From Pseudoalteromonas xiamenensis (lineage in GTDB: Bacteria > Pseudomonadota > Gammaproteobacteria > Enterobacterales > Alteromonadaceae), in contig NZ_CP099917.1 in the NCBI RefSeq assembly GCF_030994125.1, forward strand, positions 2,717,501 to 2,781,500: a stretch of DNA of 64,000 nt. Direction: 5' to 3'. The notes under the pieces were generated by a model. It was not told the origin of the DNA. It saw only the letters and a list, made by a program, of their open reading frames with translations, and did not search any database. Each line of letters begins with the position of its first letter. The first letter of the stretch is position 1. Below, piece after piece: positions 1 to 10,227 of this stretch. The position numbers and the translations under genes were made by a program.

Positions 1-1817
<1,817 letters not shown>

Positions 1818-1945
1818 ACAACGCCAAAGTGGTTTAGTTGTTAGAAGTTAAGTATTGACTAAAGTAGACAACGACGAAGTAAAAGACATTAATATTAGCG
1901 TTCCAGATTTAGTTTACTTGCGGTAGCGAGTAGACGACCAGCTTA

Positions 1946-2063
1946 TGCTTGGTGACAATAGCGTTGTGGACCCACCTGACCCCATGCCGAACTCAGAAGT
2001 GAAACGCAACAGCGCCGATGATAGTGTGGCAGCTGCCATGTGAAAGTAGGACATCGCCAGGCT
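1946..2063 (+). rRNA. rrf: 5S ribosomal RNA
   Basis: 5S rRNA of about 118 nt, lying about 130 bp after the 23S 3' end as in a standard rrn operon. The invariant block CCCACCTGACCCCATGCCG is at 1971-1989, and the terminal strands TGCTTGG and CCAGGCT can pair. No tRNA lies between 23S and 5S. An intrinsic terminator follows directly. Confidence 0.95.
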
Positions 2064-2072
2064 CTAATTAAA

Positions 2073-2107
2073 TAAAAAGGCCTCTTCGAAAGAAGAGGCC
2101 TTTTTAT
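2073..2107 (+). terminator. rrn operon intrinsic terminator
   Basis: GGCCTCTTCGAAAGAAGAGGCC forms a strong stem (GGCCTCTT/AAGAGGCC) flanked by an A-run and a T-run. It lies 10-40 nt after 5S. Confidence 0.9.
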
Positions 2108-2133
2108 TTATTACGTGTTTAGGGATGTGCTAC

Positions 2134-2233
2134 GTGAAAGTAGGGTGAAAAGTCGATTAGGGAAGCAAACAGTTTTGCTTCACCGGCTTTGAACGTCGAA
2201 GGCCTCTGGCCGCAGACCGGACATCGCCAGGCT
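2134..2233 (+). pseudogene. decayed second 5S rRNA 3' end
   Basis: Between the two terminators lie two pieces matching the 5S 3' end. GTGAAAGTAGG is at 2134-2144, and GGACATCGCCAGGCT is at 2219-2233, identical over 15 bp to the end of the intact 5S at 2049-2063. About 75 bp of unrelated sequence separates them, including an 8-bp-stem hairpin (GAAGCAAA/TTTGCTTC near 2163-2181). This reads as the relic of a tandem 5S copy. It is not expected to give functional 5S. Confidence 0.6.
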
Positions 2234-2240
2234 GGGCGCC

Positions 2241-2290
2241 CCCGACTCTTAATTAAAGAAAGCCCGATCCGAAAGAGTCGGGCTTTTTTG
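2241..2290 (+). terminator. second intrinsic terminator with two alternative stems
   Basis: AGCCCGA/TCGGGCT (2261-2267 with 2278-2284) is followed by a T-run. An upstream arm CCCGACTCTT (2241-2250) is also perfectly complementary to AAGAGTCGGG (2273-2282), so two mutually exclusive stems share the same 3' arm. Confidence 0.8.
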
Positions 2291-2345
2291 CTTTTTGGCG
2301 CCGAAAATCTATTTATAATGACAACTTATTTTAGAGTTACAGCTT

Positions 2346-2714
2346 ATGGAAGTGATGGTTAATATATCAGACGATAAAACTTATTTGATAGGCCGTGTCA
2401 AAGGAACGATGACTATAGAAAAGGCGCATAAGTTAGCTCAGATGTACATTCAGCAGATTGAAGAGACAGGCATAAAACTTATATTGAATGACATGAGGGC
2501 TTCACCTCATCAAATTGATGCCGAACAAGCTTTTATATATGCTACAAGAGAAGTAAAAAATCTAGGTCTTCCTAGAGATATTCGATCAGCAATTCTTGTG
2601 TCTGATGGAGATCATTCCCATGACTTTAATGAAATAGTCGCTCAATATGCCGGTTTTTTCGTTCGAGTGTTTTACTCTTGCCAAAATGCATTAAAGTGGT
2701 TGAAGCAGGCCTAA
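2346..2714 (+). CDS. SpoIIAA/STAS-like small protein of unknown function
   Basis: 122-residue soluble protein with no signal peptide or membrane segment. The alternation of strands and helices (YLIGRVKGTMT, then an amphipathic helix, then KLILNDMRAS, then AILVSDGD and FFVRVFYS) resembles the SpoIIAA/STAS-like fold found in many small gammaproteobacterial proteins. This is a fold-level impression, not a recognised orthologue. The start at 2346 has only a weak Shine-Dalgarno; an ATG at 2355 is an alternative. It stands alone, convergent with the next gene, 27 bp away. Function unknown. Confidence 0.7.
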   Translation: MEVMVNISDDKTYLIGRVKGTMTIEKAHKLAQMYIQQIEETGIKLILNDMRASPHQIDAEQAFIYATREVKNLGLPRDIRSAILVSDGDHSHDFNEIVAQYAGFFVRVFYSCQNALKWLKQA

Positions 2715-2741
2715 ATTTTTCTACACCGTAATTTAGGCTTG

Positions 2742-3926
2742 CTAACTGAGCTCACGGATGGCGTCACTAATACCATTAAGGCTCAATGCAAACATCCTTC
2801 CTTCCATTAACTCGTTAATCAACTCAATCGACTGATAGTAGCGCCAATGCTCTTTGGGTTGAGGATTAAGCCAAGCTGATTTTTCAAAATGATCGGTGAG
2901 TCGCTTCACCCAAACGCTTCCTGCTTCTTGGTTCCAGTGTTCTACGCTGCCACCTGGATACGCGATTTCGTATGGGCCCATAGTGGCATCGCCAACAAAG
3001 ATTAAGCGATAGTCTCTGCCAAAACGGTGGATTAATTGGTAGGTATCTATAACTTTAGCGTGGCGGCGGAGGTTATCTTGCCACACATGTTCATAGACAC
3101 AGTTATGGAAGTAAAAGAATTCTAAATGCTTGAATTCACTTCGTGCTGCACTGAATAGCTCTTCGCAGATATGGATATAATCGTCCATAGACCCACCAAT
3201 ATCAAACAACATGATTACCTTAACTGCATTGTGCCTTTCTGGTGACATGACAACATCCAACATTCCTCCTTGCTGGGCTGTTGCGCGGATTGTCTCGTTT
3301 AGATCCAACTCGTCACTTGCTCCACTACGCGCAAACTTACGAAGTTTTTTTAACGCTAGCTTCATTGTGCGACTACTAATATCGCTATTGTCATCCAAAT
3401 TGCGATATTGCCGTTTATCCCATACTTTTACCGCTCGACGATTGCGATTCCCATCTTGCCCAATTCGGACACCTTCAGGATGAAATCCGTAAGCGCCAAA
3501 CGGCGAGGTTCCGCCAGTTCCAACCCATTTATTTCCTCCAGCATGGCGACCTGATTGCTCGTTCAGCCTTTCCTGCAAAGTTTTGAGCAGTTCATCCAGC
3601 CCTCCTAGCGTATCTAGTTTCTCTTTTTCCTCTTCAGATAAGTGTTTCTCAAACTCTTTCCTGAGCCACTCGGTCGGGATTTCATGTTGTTGCAGTGCGG
3701 AAAATAAGTCTAAGTTCTCGATTCCTTGAAAATATTGAGCAAACGCTCGGTCAAATTTATCAAACTGTGTTTCGTCTTTTACTAAAATAATACGCGCTAA
3801 ATGATAGAATCCCTCTATGTCAGCAAAGCATAAGCCATTTTCAAGTGCTTTAAGTAAATCAAGCCATTCTCTAAGGCTAACTTTGACCCCATGACGTTTT
3901 AGTGTGAAGAAGAATTTGAGTAACAT
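2742..3926 (-). CDS. VWA domain (CoxE-like) protein
   Basis: 394-residue protein of the CoxE/VWA family that partners with MoxR ATPases. The N-terminal part is helical (about 1-120). A basic low-complexity segment around 150-200 precedes a von Willebrand A domain from about 230, with a MIDAS-like DIGGSMDD motif (canonical DxSxS, here with Gly in place of the first Ser). Its start lies one base after the stop of the MoxR gene, so the two are co-transcribed. MoxR-VWA pairs generally act in metal insertion or assembly of protein complexes. The target here is not evident, since no client gene lies nearby. Confidence 0.88.
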   Translation of the reverse strand: MLLKFFFTLKRHGVKVSLREWLDLLKALENGLCFADIEGFYHLARIILVKDETQFDKFDRAFAQYFQGIENLDLFSALQQHEIPTEWLRKEFEKHLSEEEKEKLDTLGGLDELLKTLQERLNEQSGRHAGGNKWVGTGGTSPFGAYGFHPEGVRIGQDGNRNRRAVKVWDKRQYRNLDDNSDISSRTMKLALKKLRKFARSGASDELDLNETIRATAQQGGMLDVVMSPERHNAVKVIMLFDIGGSMDDYIHICEELFSAARSEFKHLEFFYFHNCVYEHVWQDNLRRHAKVIDTYQLIHRFGRDYRLIFVGDATMGPYEIAYPGGSVEHWNQEAGSVWVKRLTDHFEKSAWLNPQPKEHWRYYQSIELINELMEGRMFALSLNGISDAIRELS

Positions 3927-3927
3927 C

Positions 3928-4764
3928 TTATCGTTTCGCCATAAATGCGAGCTTTTCGACTAAGCTGACGTCCTGTTTATTTTTAAGAAGTGCACCAAAC
4001 AGTGGCATCAATCCTCCTTGATGTGATTTGTCCTGTAAAACCTGAGGATCAATCTGATCGGCCATTAACAGTTTTAACCAATCTAGCAGTTCACTTGTAC
4101 TTGGCTTTTTCTTAAGGCCAGGTATGTCTCTTAGTTTAAAGAATACTTCTAACGCTTCTTTTATTAATCGCTGTTGGATATTAGGATAATGAACATCAAT
4201 AATTTGTTCCATTTCATCTAGCGTAGGGAAATCAATATAGTGAAAGAAGCATCGGCGTAGGAACGCATCTGGCAACTCTTTTTCATTATTCGAGGTAATT
4301 ATCACAATTGGGCGAATAGCTGCTTTGACTTGTTCACCTGTTTCATAAACATGAAACTCCATTTTATCGAGTTCAAGCAGCAAGTCATTTGGAAATTCAA
4401 TATCAGCCTTATCTATCTCATCAATTAGCAATACTGGACGCTTTTCAGCGCTAAAGGCTTGCCATAGTTTCCCTTTTTTAATGTAGTTTTTGATGTCGTG
4501 GACACGAGGGTCACCAAGCTGACTATCACGAAGACGCGATACGGCATCATATTCGTATAGACCTTGTTGAGCTTTCGTGGTGGATTTTATGTGCCACTGA
4601 ATTAACTCTGTCCCTAGGCTTTTTGCTAGTTCTTCCGCGAGTAAGGTTTTGCCCGTACCTGGTTCGCCTTTTATAAGTAGCGGTTTTTCTAGTATAACTG
4701 CCGCGTTGACGGCTTGCTGAAGAGCGGATGTCGCAATGTAAGAATCCGTGCCGGTAAAAAGCAT
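3928..4764 (-). CDS. MoxR-family AAA+ ATPase
   Basis: 278-residue AAA+ chaperone-like ATPase. Walker A is GEPGTGKT (about residues 32-39) and Walker B is LLIDEIDKA. Sensor 1 is ITSNNEKELPDAFLRRC, which includes the arginine-finger region. Family members start MxFxGTDSY, so the ATG at 4764 is chosen over an in-frame start at 4824 that would add 20 unconserved residues. It forms a two-gene unit with the downstream VWA gene (1-bp gap). Confidence 0.9.
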   Translation of the reverse strand: MLFTGTDSYIATSALQQAVNAAVILEKPLLIKGEPGTGKTLLAEELAKSLGTELIQWHIKSTTKAQQGLYEYDAVSRLRDSQLGDPRVHDIKNYIKKGKLWQAFSAEKRPVLLIDEIDKADIEFPNDLLLELDKMEFHVYETGEQVKAAIRPIVIITSNNEKELPDAFLRRCFFHYIDFPTLDEMEQIIDVHYPNIQQRLIKEALEVFFKLRDIPGLKKKPSTSELLDWLKLLMADQIDPQVLQDKSHQGGLMPLFGALLKNKQDVSLVEKLAFMAKR

Positions 4765-4825
4765 AATAGTCTCTGGTCTAATGAGTATGGTGATTATCTT
4801 GCCATACTCATTATGTGACCTCAAC

Positions 4826-5050
4826 TTAGTTGCTAGGGCCTACATATTTGAATCGAGGAACGTGAGTACCATCTAAGTCGACTACTTCGGTAAACATAGC
4901 GAGTGGCCTTACCCAATGGTCGAAGTCACCGTATTGAGTTTGATACACAACGAGAGATTCTTCCGTTTCTGAATGTGTAGCAACAAAGAGTACTTTATAA
5001 ATTGGGCCTTTATAATGTTGGTAAAGGCCAGGTTTGATTTGGTTTTGCAC
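4826..5050 (-). CDS. DUF1653 family protein
   Basis: 74-residue protein with the DUF1653 signature: a KPGLYQHYKGPIYKVL start, the central VVYQTQYGD and WVRPLAMF motifs, and a C-terminal PRFKYVG. Function unknown; the fold is a small beta-barrel. It ends about 60 bp before the MoxR start on the same strand and is divergent from the DUF2947 gene. Confidence 0.9.
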   Translation of the reverse strand: MQNQIKPGLYQHYKGPIYKVLFVATHSETEESLVVYQTQYGDFDHWVRPLAMFTEVVDLDGTHVPRFKYVGPSN

Positions 5051-5067
5051 GTCCTGCTCCGTATAAT
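5039..5067 (+). promoter_or_regulatory. sigma70-type promoter for the DUF2947 gene
   Basis: TTGGTT (5039-5044), 17 bp, then a perfect TATAAT (5062-5067), about 30 bp before the ATG at 5098. Confidence 0.65.
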
Positions 5068-5097
5068 AGTCAGGTGATTTTCGAATTAGGCATAAGC

Positions 5098-5577
5098 ATG
5101 AATTATATTGCCCTAGATGAATTTAAAAAAGCCTGGGTATTTAGACATAAAGATCTCCCCATAGATGATCAGGATCTGGCACAGATCAAATTAATGAGCG
5201 CAGCTCGAGCGGCAACGTTATGGACGACCATGGTGAGCAAAGAAAAAGATCATCCTGATTTCTTTGTTTCGTCAGAATGGACTGGTGATAGCAAGTCTTG
5301 GCAAGAAAGCGTCAATTGGGAAGTGGAATGGGAAGCCGAAGAACCTGAACTTCCTGACGTATTTACCACATTTTTGGGTTGGGAAGATAACACAACCGTG
5401 TATTTCTGCTTATCCAGAGAACATGTTATTGAAACACGTTTCGATGTATTTAAACGTACTTGGCAAAACTTTATGTTTTTGGCTGATGGCAGTTTGCTAC
5501 TTGGCAAAAAGCGCGATGCGGTTATTCAGTTTTTAGCGGATGGCAGCGCGAAATTAGGCCACAGGCCAAAAGACTAA
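5098..5577 (+). CDS. DUF2947 family protein
   Basis: 159-residue soluble protein matching the DUF2947 family of marine gammaproteobacteria. It has a MNYIALDEFKKAWVF-type start, a Trp- and acid-rich middle, and a C-terminal TTVYFCLSREHVIET...FLFLDDG-like block (here NFMFLADGSLLLGKK). The ATG at 5098, preceded by AGG 10 nt upstream, matches the family N-terminus. A GTG at 5074 would add eight unconserved residues. Biochemical role unknown. Confidence 0.85.
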   Translation: MNYIALDEFKKAWVFRHKDLPIDDQDLAQIKLMSAARAATLWTTMVSKEKDHPDFFVSSEWTGDSKSWQESVNWEVEWEAEEPELPDVFTTFLGWEDNTTVYFCLSREHVIETRFDVFKRTWQNFMFLADGSLLLGKKRDAVIQFLADGSAKLGHRPKD

Positions 5578-5647
5578 AAATCCTCCATACTGACGTTTAT
5601 TTGTCCTCCTTGGCATGCTATAACTGGCTACACATCAAGGAGGCCAC

Positions 5648-6292
5648 TTGAAGCGTGACGCAGCAACGAATCAATTACAAACAACGATTTGGCAAAATGA
5701 AGCGGAAAGATTAGCATTCGCTGAGCTTGCCAATGTGTTTTACGCCAGAGAAATTAGCCATCTAAGTCAATTGGCCGATTTAGCGCGTATGCAGCGTTTA
5801 TTGAAAAGCCTACCGATATACGTTGAGCGTGCGGCTCGCCATATCGTTCAAGGTAATATTCCCATCGAACTTGATACGCAGAATGCCTGTTGGTTAAGTC
5901 CTATTCGTAAGCAACCAAGTGCTGATCCAATGAAAACCGAAGGCTATTTTAAACAAGCGAGTAAACTGGGCTTAGTTGTCCCAATCCTCCACAAAGATGA
6001 AGTTTATTGTCAGCTATTCATGGACAGCCTAGATCAGTTGAGCGAAAATAGCGTGCATTGCAATCAGTACGGTTGGTTTCATCTGACGGGTGAACACACA
6101 GAGAACCCGAATTTAAGACTATTAAAACCAACACTGGCACTGATGACGGCTGCTTGTTGTGGACACCAGTGGAAATTGGGAAAGCCATCAGCCCCTAGGC
6201 TTTTAACGTTACGTGAAATGCTGCTGGCCAGTAGTATAAATTGGAAAGACGTGAAAAAAGCGAAACTGAACCTCCGTCAGCCGACGACGTAA
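5648..6292 (+). CDS. conserved hypothetical protein, TTG start
   Basis: 214-residue protein that I do not recognise. It is predicted cytosolic with no signal peptide or membrane segment. A helical first half (about 1-75) is followed by a Cys- and His-containing second half (NACWLSP, CQLFMDS, SVHCNQYGWFHL, ACCGHQWKLG). The start is a TTG placed 4 nt after a very strong AAGGAGG; the next in-frame ATG would remove the conserved-looking N-terminus. It ends 13 bp before ftsB, so it may be transcribed into the ftsB-ispDF operon. Confidence 0.72.
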   Translation: MKRDAATNQLQTTIWQNEAERLAFAELANVFYAREISHLSQLADLARMQRLLKSLPIYVERAARHIVQGNIPIELDTQNACWLSPIRKQPSADPMKTEGYFKQASKLGLVVPILHKDEVYCQLFMDSLDQLSENSVHCNQYGWFHLTGEHTENPNLRLLKPTLALMTAACCGHQWKLGKPSAPRLLTLREMLLASSINWKDVKKAKLNLRQPTT

Positions 6293-6305
6293 TTGGAGCG
6301 CATAA

Positions 6306-6587
6306 ATGCGAATGTTTCAGCTTATTCTGCTTTGTCTTGCAGGGTATATACAATACAAGTTGTGGCTTGGGCATAATGGTATCCAAGATTATGTTCATAT
6401 CAAACACGCTGTGATTGAACACAAAGAAACAAATACGCAATTACAAAAACGAAATCGCTTACTCAAAGCGGACATTGATGACCTTAAACTTGGATTAGAA
6501 GGCGTTGAAGAACGGGCGCGACATGAACTTGGCCTGATCAAGAAAGACGAGACCTTTATTCGAGTGTTACCTGCAAAACAGCCATGA
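6306..6587 (+). CDS. ftsB: cell division protein FtsB
   Basis: 93-residue bitopic divisome protein that forms the FtsQLB complex. It has a short cytoplasmic N-terminus, one membrane segment (about 4-20), and then a periplasmic coiled coil (LQKRNRLLKADIDDLK) with the conserved EERARHELGLIKKDETF end. It overlaps ispD by 4 bp (ATGA), the standard ftsB-ispD coupling. Confidence 0.95.
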   Translation: MRMFQLILLCLAGYIQYKLWLGHNGIQDYVHIKHAVIEHKETNTQLQKRNRLLKADIDDLKLGLEGVEERARHELGLIKKDETFIRVLPAKQP

Positions 6588-7285
6588 AGAATCGAGTTAA
6601 GATAGCCGCTGTTATACCCGCTGCCGGTGTCGGCAGTCGGATGCAGCTAAATTTCCCTAAACAATACTTAGTTATTCAAGATCAAACCATTCTCGAACAC
6701 ACGACAAACAAACTCTTAGCTTTGCCATGTATTTCGACCGTGTTGATAGCGATTAGTCACGAAGATGAATACTTTTCCGATATTTCGTTCTCCGATACCA
6801 GAGTAAGTGCTTGCTTGGGTGGTGCGTCGCGTGCGGAATCTGTGTTTAACGCACTGCAACATTTACGAGACGATAACCCCGATTGGGTGCTGGTTCACGA
6901 TGCTGCTCGACCGTTAGTTCAGCCTGCGGATATCTCGACGTTAATCACGCAATGCTTAGAAAATGATGAGGGAGGTATTCTCGCATCAAGAGTGAAAGAT
7001 ACGATCAAACAGGGCGATACAAATATTGAAAAAACAGTCCCTCGAGAACGACTTTGGTCGGCACTGACTCCACAAATGTTCAAATTTGGCGAATTGTTGG
7101 CGGCTATAGAGCAAGGGCTTAAAGAAGCGCCGAATACCATTACAGATGAAGCCTCGGCGATGGAGCGGTTATGCTTGCCTGTGCAATTAGTGTCGGGGCG
7201 CAGTGACAATATCAAAATTACGTCGCCTGAAGATTACGAGTTGGCTTGTTATCTGCTCGACAAACAAAAAGAGAATGCACAATGA
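6584..7285 (+). CDS. ispD: 2-C-methyl-D-erythritol 4-phosphate cytidylyltransferase
   Basis: 233-residue enzyme of the MEP isoprenoid pathway that makes CDP-ME from MEP and CTP. The nucleotide-binding motif is [17 protein letters not shown] near residue 12; the substrate-site block is [11 protein letters not shown] and the C-terminal motif is TDEASAME. It overlaps ftsB at its start and ispF at its end (4-bp ATGA), implying tight translational coupling. Confidence 0.97.
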   Translation: MKNRVKIAAVIPAAGVGSRMQLNFPKQYLVIQDQTILEHTTNKLLALPCISTVLIAISHEDEYFSDISFSDTRVSACLGGASRAESVFNALQHLRDDNPDWVLVHDAARPLVQPADISTLITQCLENDEGGILASRVKDTIKQGDTNIEKTVPRERLWSALTPQMFKFGELLAAIEQGLKEAPNTITDEASAMERLCLPVQLVSGRSDNIKITSPEDYELACYLLDKQKENAQ

Positions 7286-7761
7286 TGAGAATTGGACACG
7301 GCTTTGATGTACATAAATTTGGTGGGCTAGGGCCGATCACGCTTGGCGGAGTAAAGATCCCGTACGAACAAGGTTTTCTTGCTCATTCCGATGGCGACGT
7401 CGCTATCCATGCTCTATGTGATGCATTACTTGGTGCAGTTGCTCTAGGCGACATTGGCTTGCATTTTCCAGATACGGCCAGTGAGTTTGAAAATATTGAT
7501 AGTCGGATTTTACTCAGACACGTCTTTGGCTTAGTAAAAGACAAAGGTTATCAGATAGGTAATCTTGATGTAACGATAGTGGCACAAGCACCTAAAATGC
7601 GCCCGCACATTGACGCAATGCGCGCCAATTTAGCGGCGGATTGTGAAACGCACATCGACAATGTGAATGTAAAAGCAACTACGACAGAAAAATTAGGATT
7701 TGAAGGGCGTAAGGAAGGTATTTCAAGTCATGCCGTCGTGTTATTGGTGAAAGCATGTTAA
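7282..7761 (+). CDS. ispF: 2-C-methyl-D-erythritol 2,4-cyclodiphosphate synthase
   Basis: 159-residue trimeric MEP-pathway enzyme downstream of IspD/IspE. The metal-binding residues appear in [11 protein letters not shown] (DxH near the N-terminus) and in [19 protein letters not shown]. The C-terminal [15 protein letters not shown] is diagnostic. The ATG at 7282 overlaps the ispD stop, and a second ATG follows at once at 7285. It overlaps truD by 7 bp. Confidence 0.97.
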   Translation: MMRIGHGFDVHKFGGLGPITLGGVKIPYEQGFLAHSDGDVAIHALCDALLGAVALGDIGLHFPDTASEFENIDSRILLRHVFGLVKDKGYQIGNLDVTIVAQAPKMRPHIDAMRANLAADCETHIDNVNVKATTTEKLGFEGRKEGISSHAVVLLVKAC

Positions 7762-8780
7762 CGCTTAACTACCTTTATGGGAAACCGACAGCCACGGCTG
7801 AGTTTAAGACCTTGCCAGAAGATTTTGTCGTGGATGAGGTCATGGACATTGCGTTTACTGGTGACGGTGAACATGTGTGCTTGCAAATGATAAAACGCGG
7901 TGAAAACACCATCAGTCTTGCAAAAGCAATTGCAAAAGCGGCAGGTGTCGGCCTTCGAGATGTAAGTTATGCGGGCCTCAAGGACAGACACGGTGTTTGT
8001 ACTCAGTGGTTTAGTGTGCCTGTACCTATTAAAAAAGACATCGATTTTAGTTCATTGAACAATGACCATCGGATGGTGGTACAACAGCTTAGGCATAATC
8101 GCAAGTTACGCACGGGATGTCACAAAGGAAATCGATTTGAAATTACGTTGCGTAACGTATCTGATATCCGTGCTATTTTGGCGCGTATTAATGCAGTTAG
8201 GCAAGGCGTACCAAATTATTTTGGTGAACAGCGTTTTGGTTTCGATGGCCATAATTTGACGATGGCAGAGCGCATGTTTGATGGAGAAGTCATTCGCGAT
8301 AAAAAACTCAGAGGACTGGTGATCTCTGCTGCTCGGTCGGCACTATTTAATCACGTTGTCAGTAAAAGAGTGGAAGCACACGGACTTGCTGTCAGCTGGC
8401 CGAGAGAGATTTTCCTTTTAGAAGGGAGCAATGCCTTTTTTGAGGAGGATTTAAGTGATGCAAATGTAGCTCGATTACTGGAGGGAGATATTCATTTATC
8501 AGCCCCCTTGTTTGGTAAAGGCGACAGAGGCATAGTAGAACAAGAGCGCAATTGGCTAGAAGACTATCAAAAATGGTGTGAAGGACTGTGTCAGCTTGGA
8601 TTAAAAATGGAGCGTCGTGCTCTTCGCCTAGTACCGAAAAACTTTACCGTGGAATCTCTGAATGACACGACGTTAAAACTGGGCTTTGAGTTGCCAAAAG
8701 GCACATTCGCAACAGCGGTTTTAAGAGAGCTTGCACTTTATCAAGATGTCAGCAAAGTGATCAGTGAGGAGATTGAGTAA
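7755..8780 (+). CDS. truD: tRNA pseudouridine(13) synthase
   Basis: 341-residue TruD-family pseudouridine synthase that modifies U13 of tRNA-Glu. The catalytic motif is [17 protein letters not shown] (Asp in GLKDR, about residue 77). The TruD-specific [15 protein letters not shown] and [30 protein letters not shown] blocks are present. It starts within the ispF end, and its stop abuts the surE GTG. Confidence 0.96.
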   Translation: MLTLNYLYGKPTATAEFKTLPEDFVVDEVMDIAFTGDGEHVCLQMIKRGENTISLAKAIAKAAGVGLRDVSYAGLKDRHGVCTQWFSVPVPIKKDIDFSSLNNDHRMVVQQLRHNRKLRTGCHKGNRFEITLRNVSDIRAILARINAVRQGVPNYFGEQRFGFDGHNLTMAERMFDGEVIRDKKLRGLVISAARSALFNHVVSKRVEAHGLAVSWPREIFLLEGSNAFFEEDLSDANVARLLEGDIHLSAPLFGKGDRGIVEQERNWLEDYQKWCEGLCQLGLKMERRALRLVPKNFTVESLNDTTLKLGFELPKGTFATAVLRELALYQDVSKVISEEIE

Positions 8781-9527
8781 GTGAGAATACTATTAAGTAA
8801 CGATGATGGTGTGCATGCAAAGGGGATTGCAATTCTATACCATGCTCTAAGCCAAATTGCAGAGGTTACGGTTATTGGGCCGGATAGAAACTGTAGTGGC
8901 GCAAGCAGTTCACTAACTTTACTCAATCCTCTTCGAGCAACAACCTTGGATAACGGTTTCATTTCGGTCAATGGGACGCCAACAGATTGTGTCCATTTGG
9001 GGGTAAACCAACTGATGGAAACAAAACCCGATTTAGTGGTAGCAGGCATAAACTGTGGTGCTAACTTAGGCGATGATACGCTCTACTCGGGAACTGTTGC
9101 AGCTGCAATGGAAGGACGTCATATGGGGTTGCCAGCGATAGCGGTTTCACTGTGCTCAAAACGAGAAGCTCATTATGAAACGGCAGCAGCAGTCACCGTG
9201 GATATCATTAAACGTTTAAATGCACACCCGCTCCCCAAAGATCAAATTCTAAATCTTAACGTACCGGATATTCCGCTCTCTGAACTAAAAGGAATGAAAG
9301 TGACGCGTTTGGGTGCGCGGCATAAAGCTGAAACGATGACTAAGCGAGAAGATCCTTGGGGTCGAGAAATTTATTGGTATGGATCGCTTGGTAATGAAAG
9401 TGACGCCGGAGAAGGAACGGATTTTCATGCGATTAACAGTGGTTATGCATCGATTACCCCATTGCAAATCGACATGACTGCTCATTCCAGTATTAATGCA
9501 ATGAAAACGTGGTTACAGGTGGACTAA
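8781..9527 (+). CDS. surE: 5'/3'-nucleotidase SurE
   Basis: 248-residue survival-protein nucleotidase and exopolyphosphatase. The metal site is [14 protein letters not shown] (Asp8/Asp9) with a following Ser/Asn site; [26 protein letters not shown] is the family core. The GTG start lies immediately after the truD stop. It belongs to the surE-pcm-nlpD-rpoS stationary-phase cluster. Confidence 0.97.
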   Translation: MRILLSNDDGVHAKGIAILYHALSQIAEVTVIGPDRNCSGASSSLTLLNPLRATTLDNGFISVNGTPTDCVHLGVNQLMETKPDLVVAGINCGANLGDDTLYSGTVAAAMEGRHMGLPAIAVSLCSKREAHYETAAAVTVDIIKRLNAHPLPKDQILNLNVPDIPLSELKGMKVTRLGARHKAETMTKREDPWGREIYWYGSLGNESDAGEGTDFHAINSGYASITPLQIDMTAHSSINAMKTWLQVD

Positions 9528-10169
9528 GTGCTTAGCAATTATTCTCGTAGCGCTTCGGCGTTAAAAACGTTACTTCAGCAAAATGGCATTCGCCATACGA
9601 GTGTTTTACAAGTTATAGAACGTACACCAAGACACTTATTTATTGATGATGTGCTAAAACATAAAGCCTATGAGAATACCGCATTGCCAATAGGGCAAGG
9701 CCAAACAATTTCACAGCCGTACATTGTCGCGAAAATGACCGAGTTACTATTGGATGCGGGTGTGAAAGGCAAAGTACTTGAAGTCGGCACAGGATCGGGC
9801 TATCAAACTGCTATCTTGGCTCAAACGTTTGATGAAATCTGCTCTATTGAGCGTATTAAATCATTACAATGGCAAGCGAAAAGGCGTTTGCACCAACTCG
9901 ATTTGTACAATGTTGCAATGAAACATGGCGATGGATGGCAAGGTTGGTCAAGTAAAGCGCCATTCAATGGGATTCTTGTCACCGCAGCGGCCAAAACCGT
10001 GCCAGAAGCACTTCTTGAACAACTAGCATTAAATGGCGTTATGATTGCCCCCATAGGGGAGAGTGAACAAACGTTAATGTTATTTAGGAAAACAGAGCAA
10101 GGAATTCAGAGCGAGCAGTTGGCCGCAGTTCGGTTTGTGCCTTTAGTCGCTGGAGAAATTGTGCTTTAA
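9528..10169 (+). CDS. pcm: protein-L-isoaspartate O-methyltransferase
   Basis: 213-residue SAM-dependent repair enzyme for isoaspartyl residues. The GQGQTISQPYIVAKMTELL motif precedes the SAM-binding motif VLEVGTGSGYQTAILA, and VTAAAKTVPEALLEQL completes the family pattern. The GTG start directly abuts the surE stop. Confidence 0.96.
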   Translation: MLSNYSRSASALKTLLQQNGIRHTSVLQVIERTPRHLFIDDVLKHKAYENTALPIGQGQTISQPYIVAKMTELLLDAGVKGKVLEVGTGSGYQTAILAQTFDEICSIERIKSLQWQAKRRLHQLDLYNVAMKHGDGWQGWSSKAPFNGILVTAAAKTVPEALLEQLALNGVMIAPIGESEQTLMLFRKTEQGIQSEQLAAVRFVPLVAGEIVL

Positions 10170-10227
10170 TCTTATTTTCAAGACGTTAATTAGTTAATCG
10201 ATTAGGAAATAGGCCGAGGAGAGGACA

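Noticed and set aside
1818..1945. tRNA gene in the 23S-5S spacer
   Set aside because: No cloverleaf or CCA-adjacent acceptor pairing and no TTCGA-type T-loop could be found.
5098..5577. SecY-interacting protein Syd
   Set aside because: Length is roughly similar, but the sequence matches the DUF2947 pattern and lacks Syd motifs.
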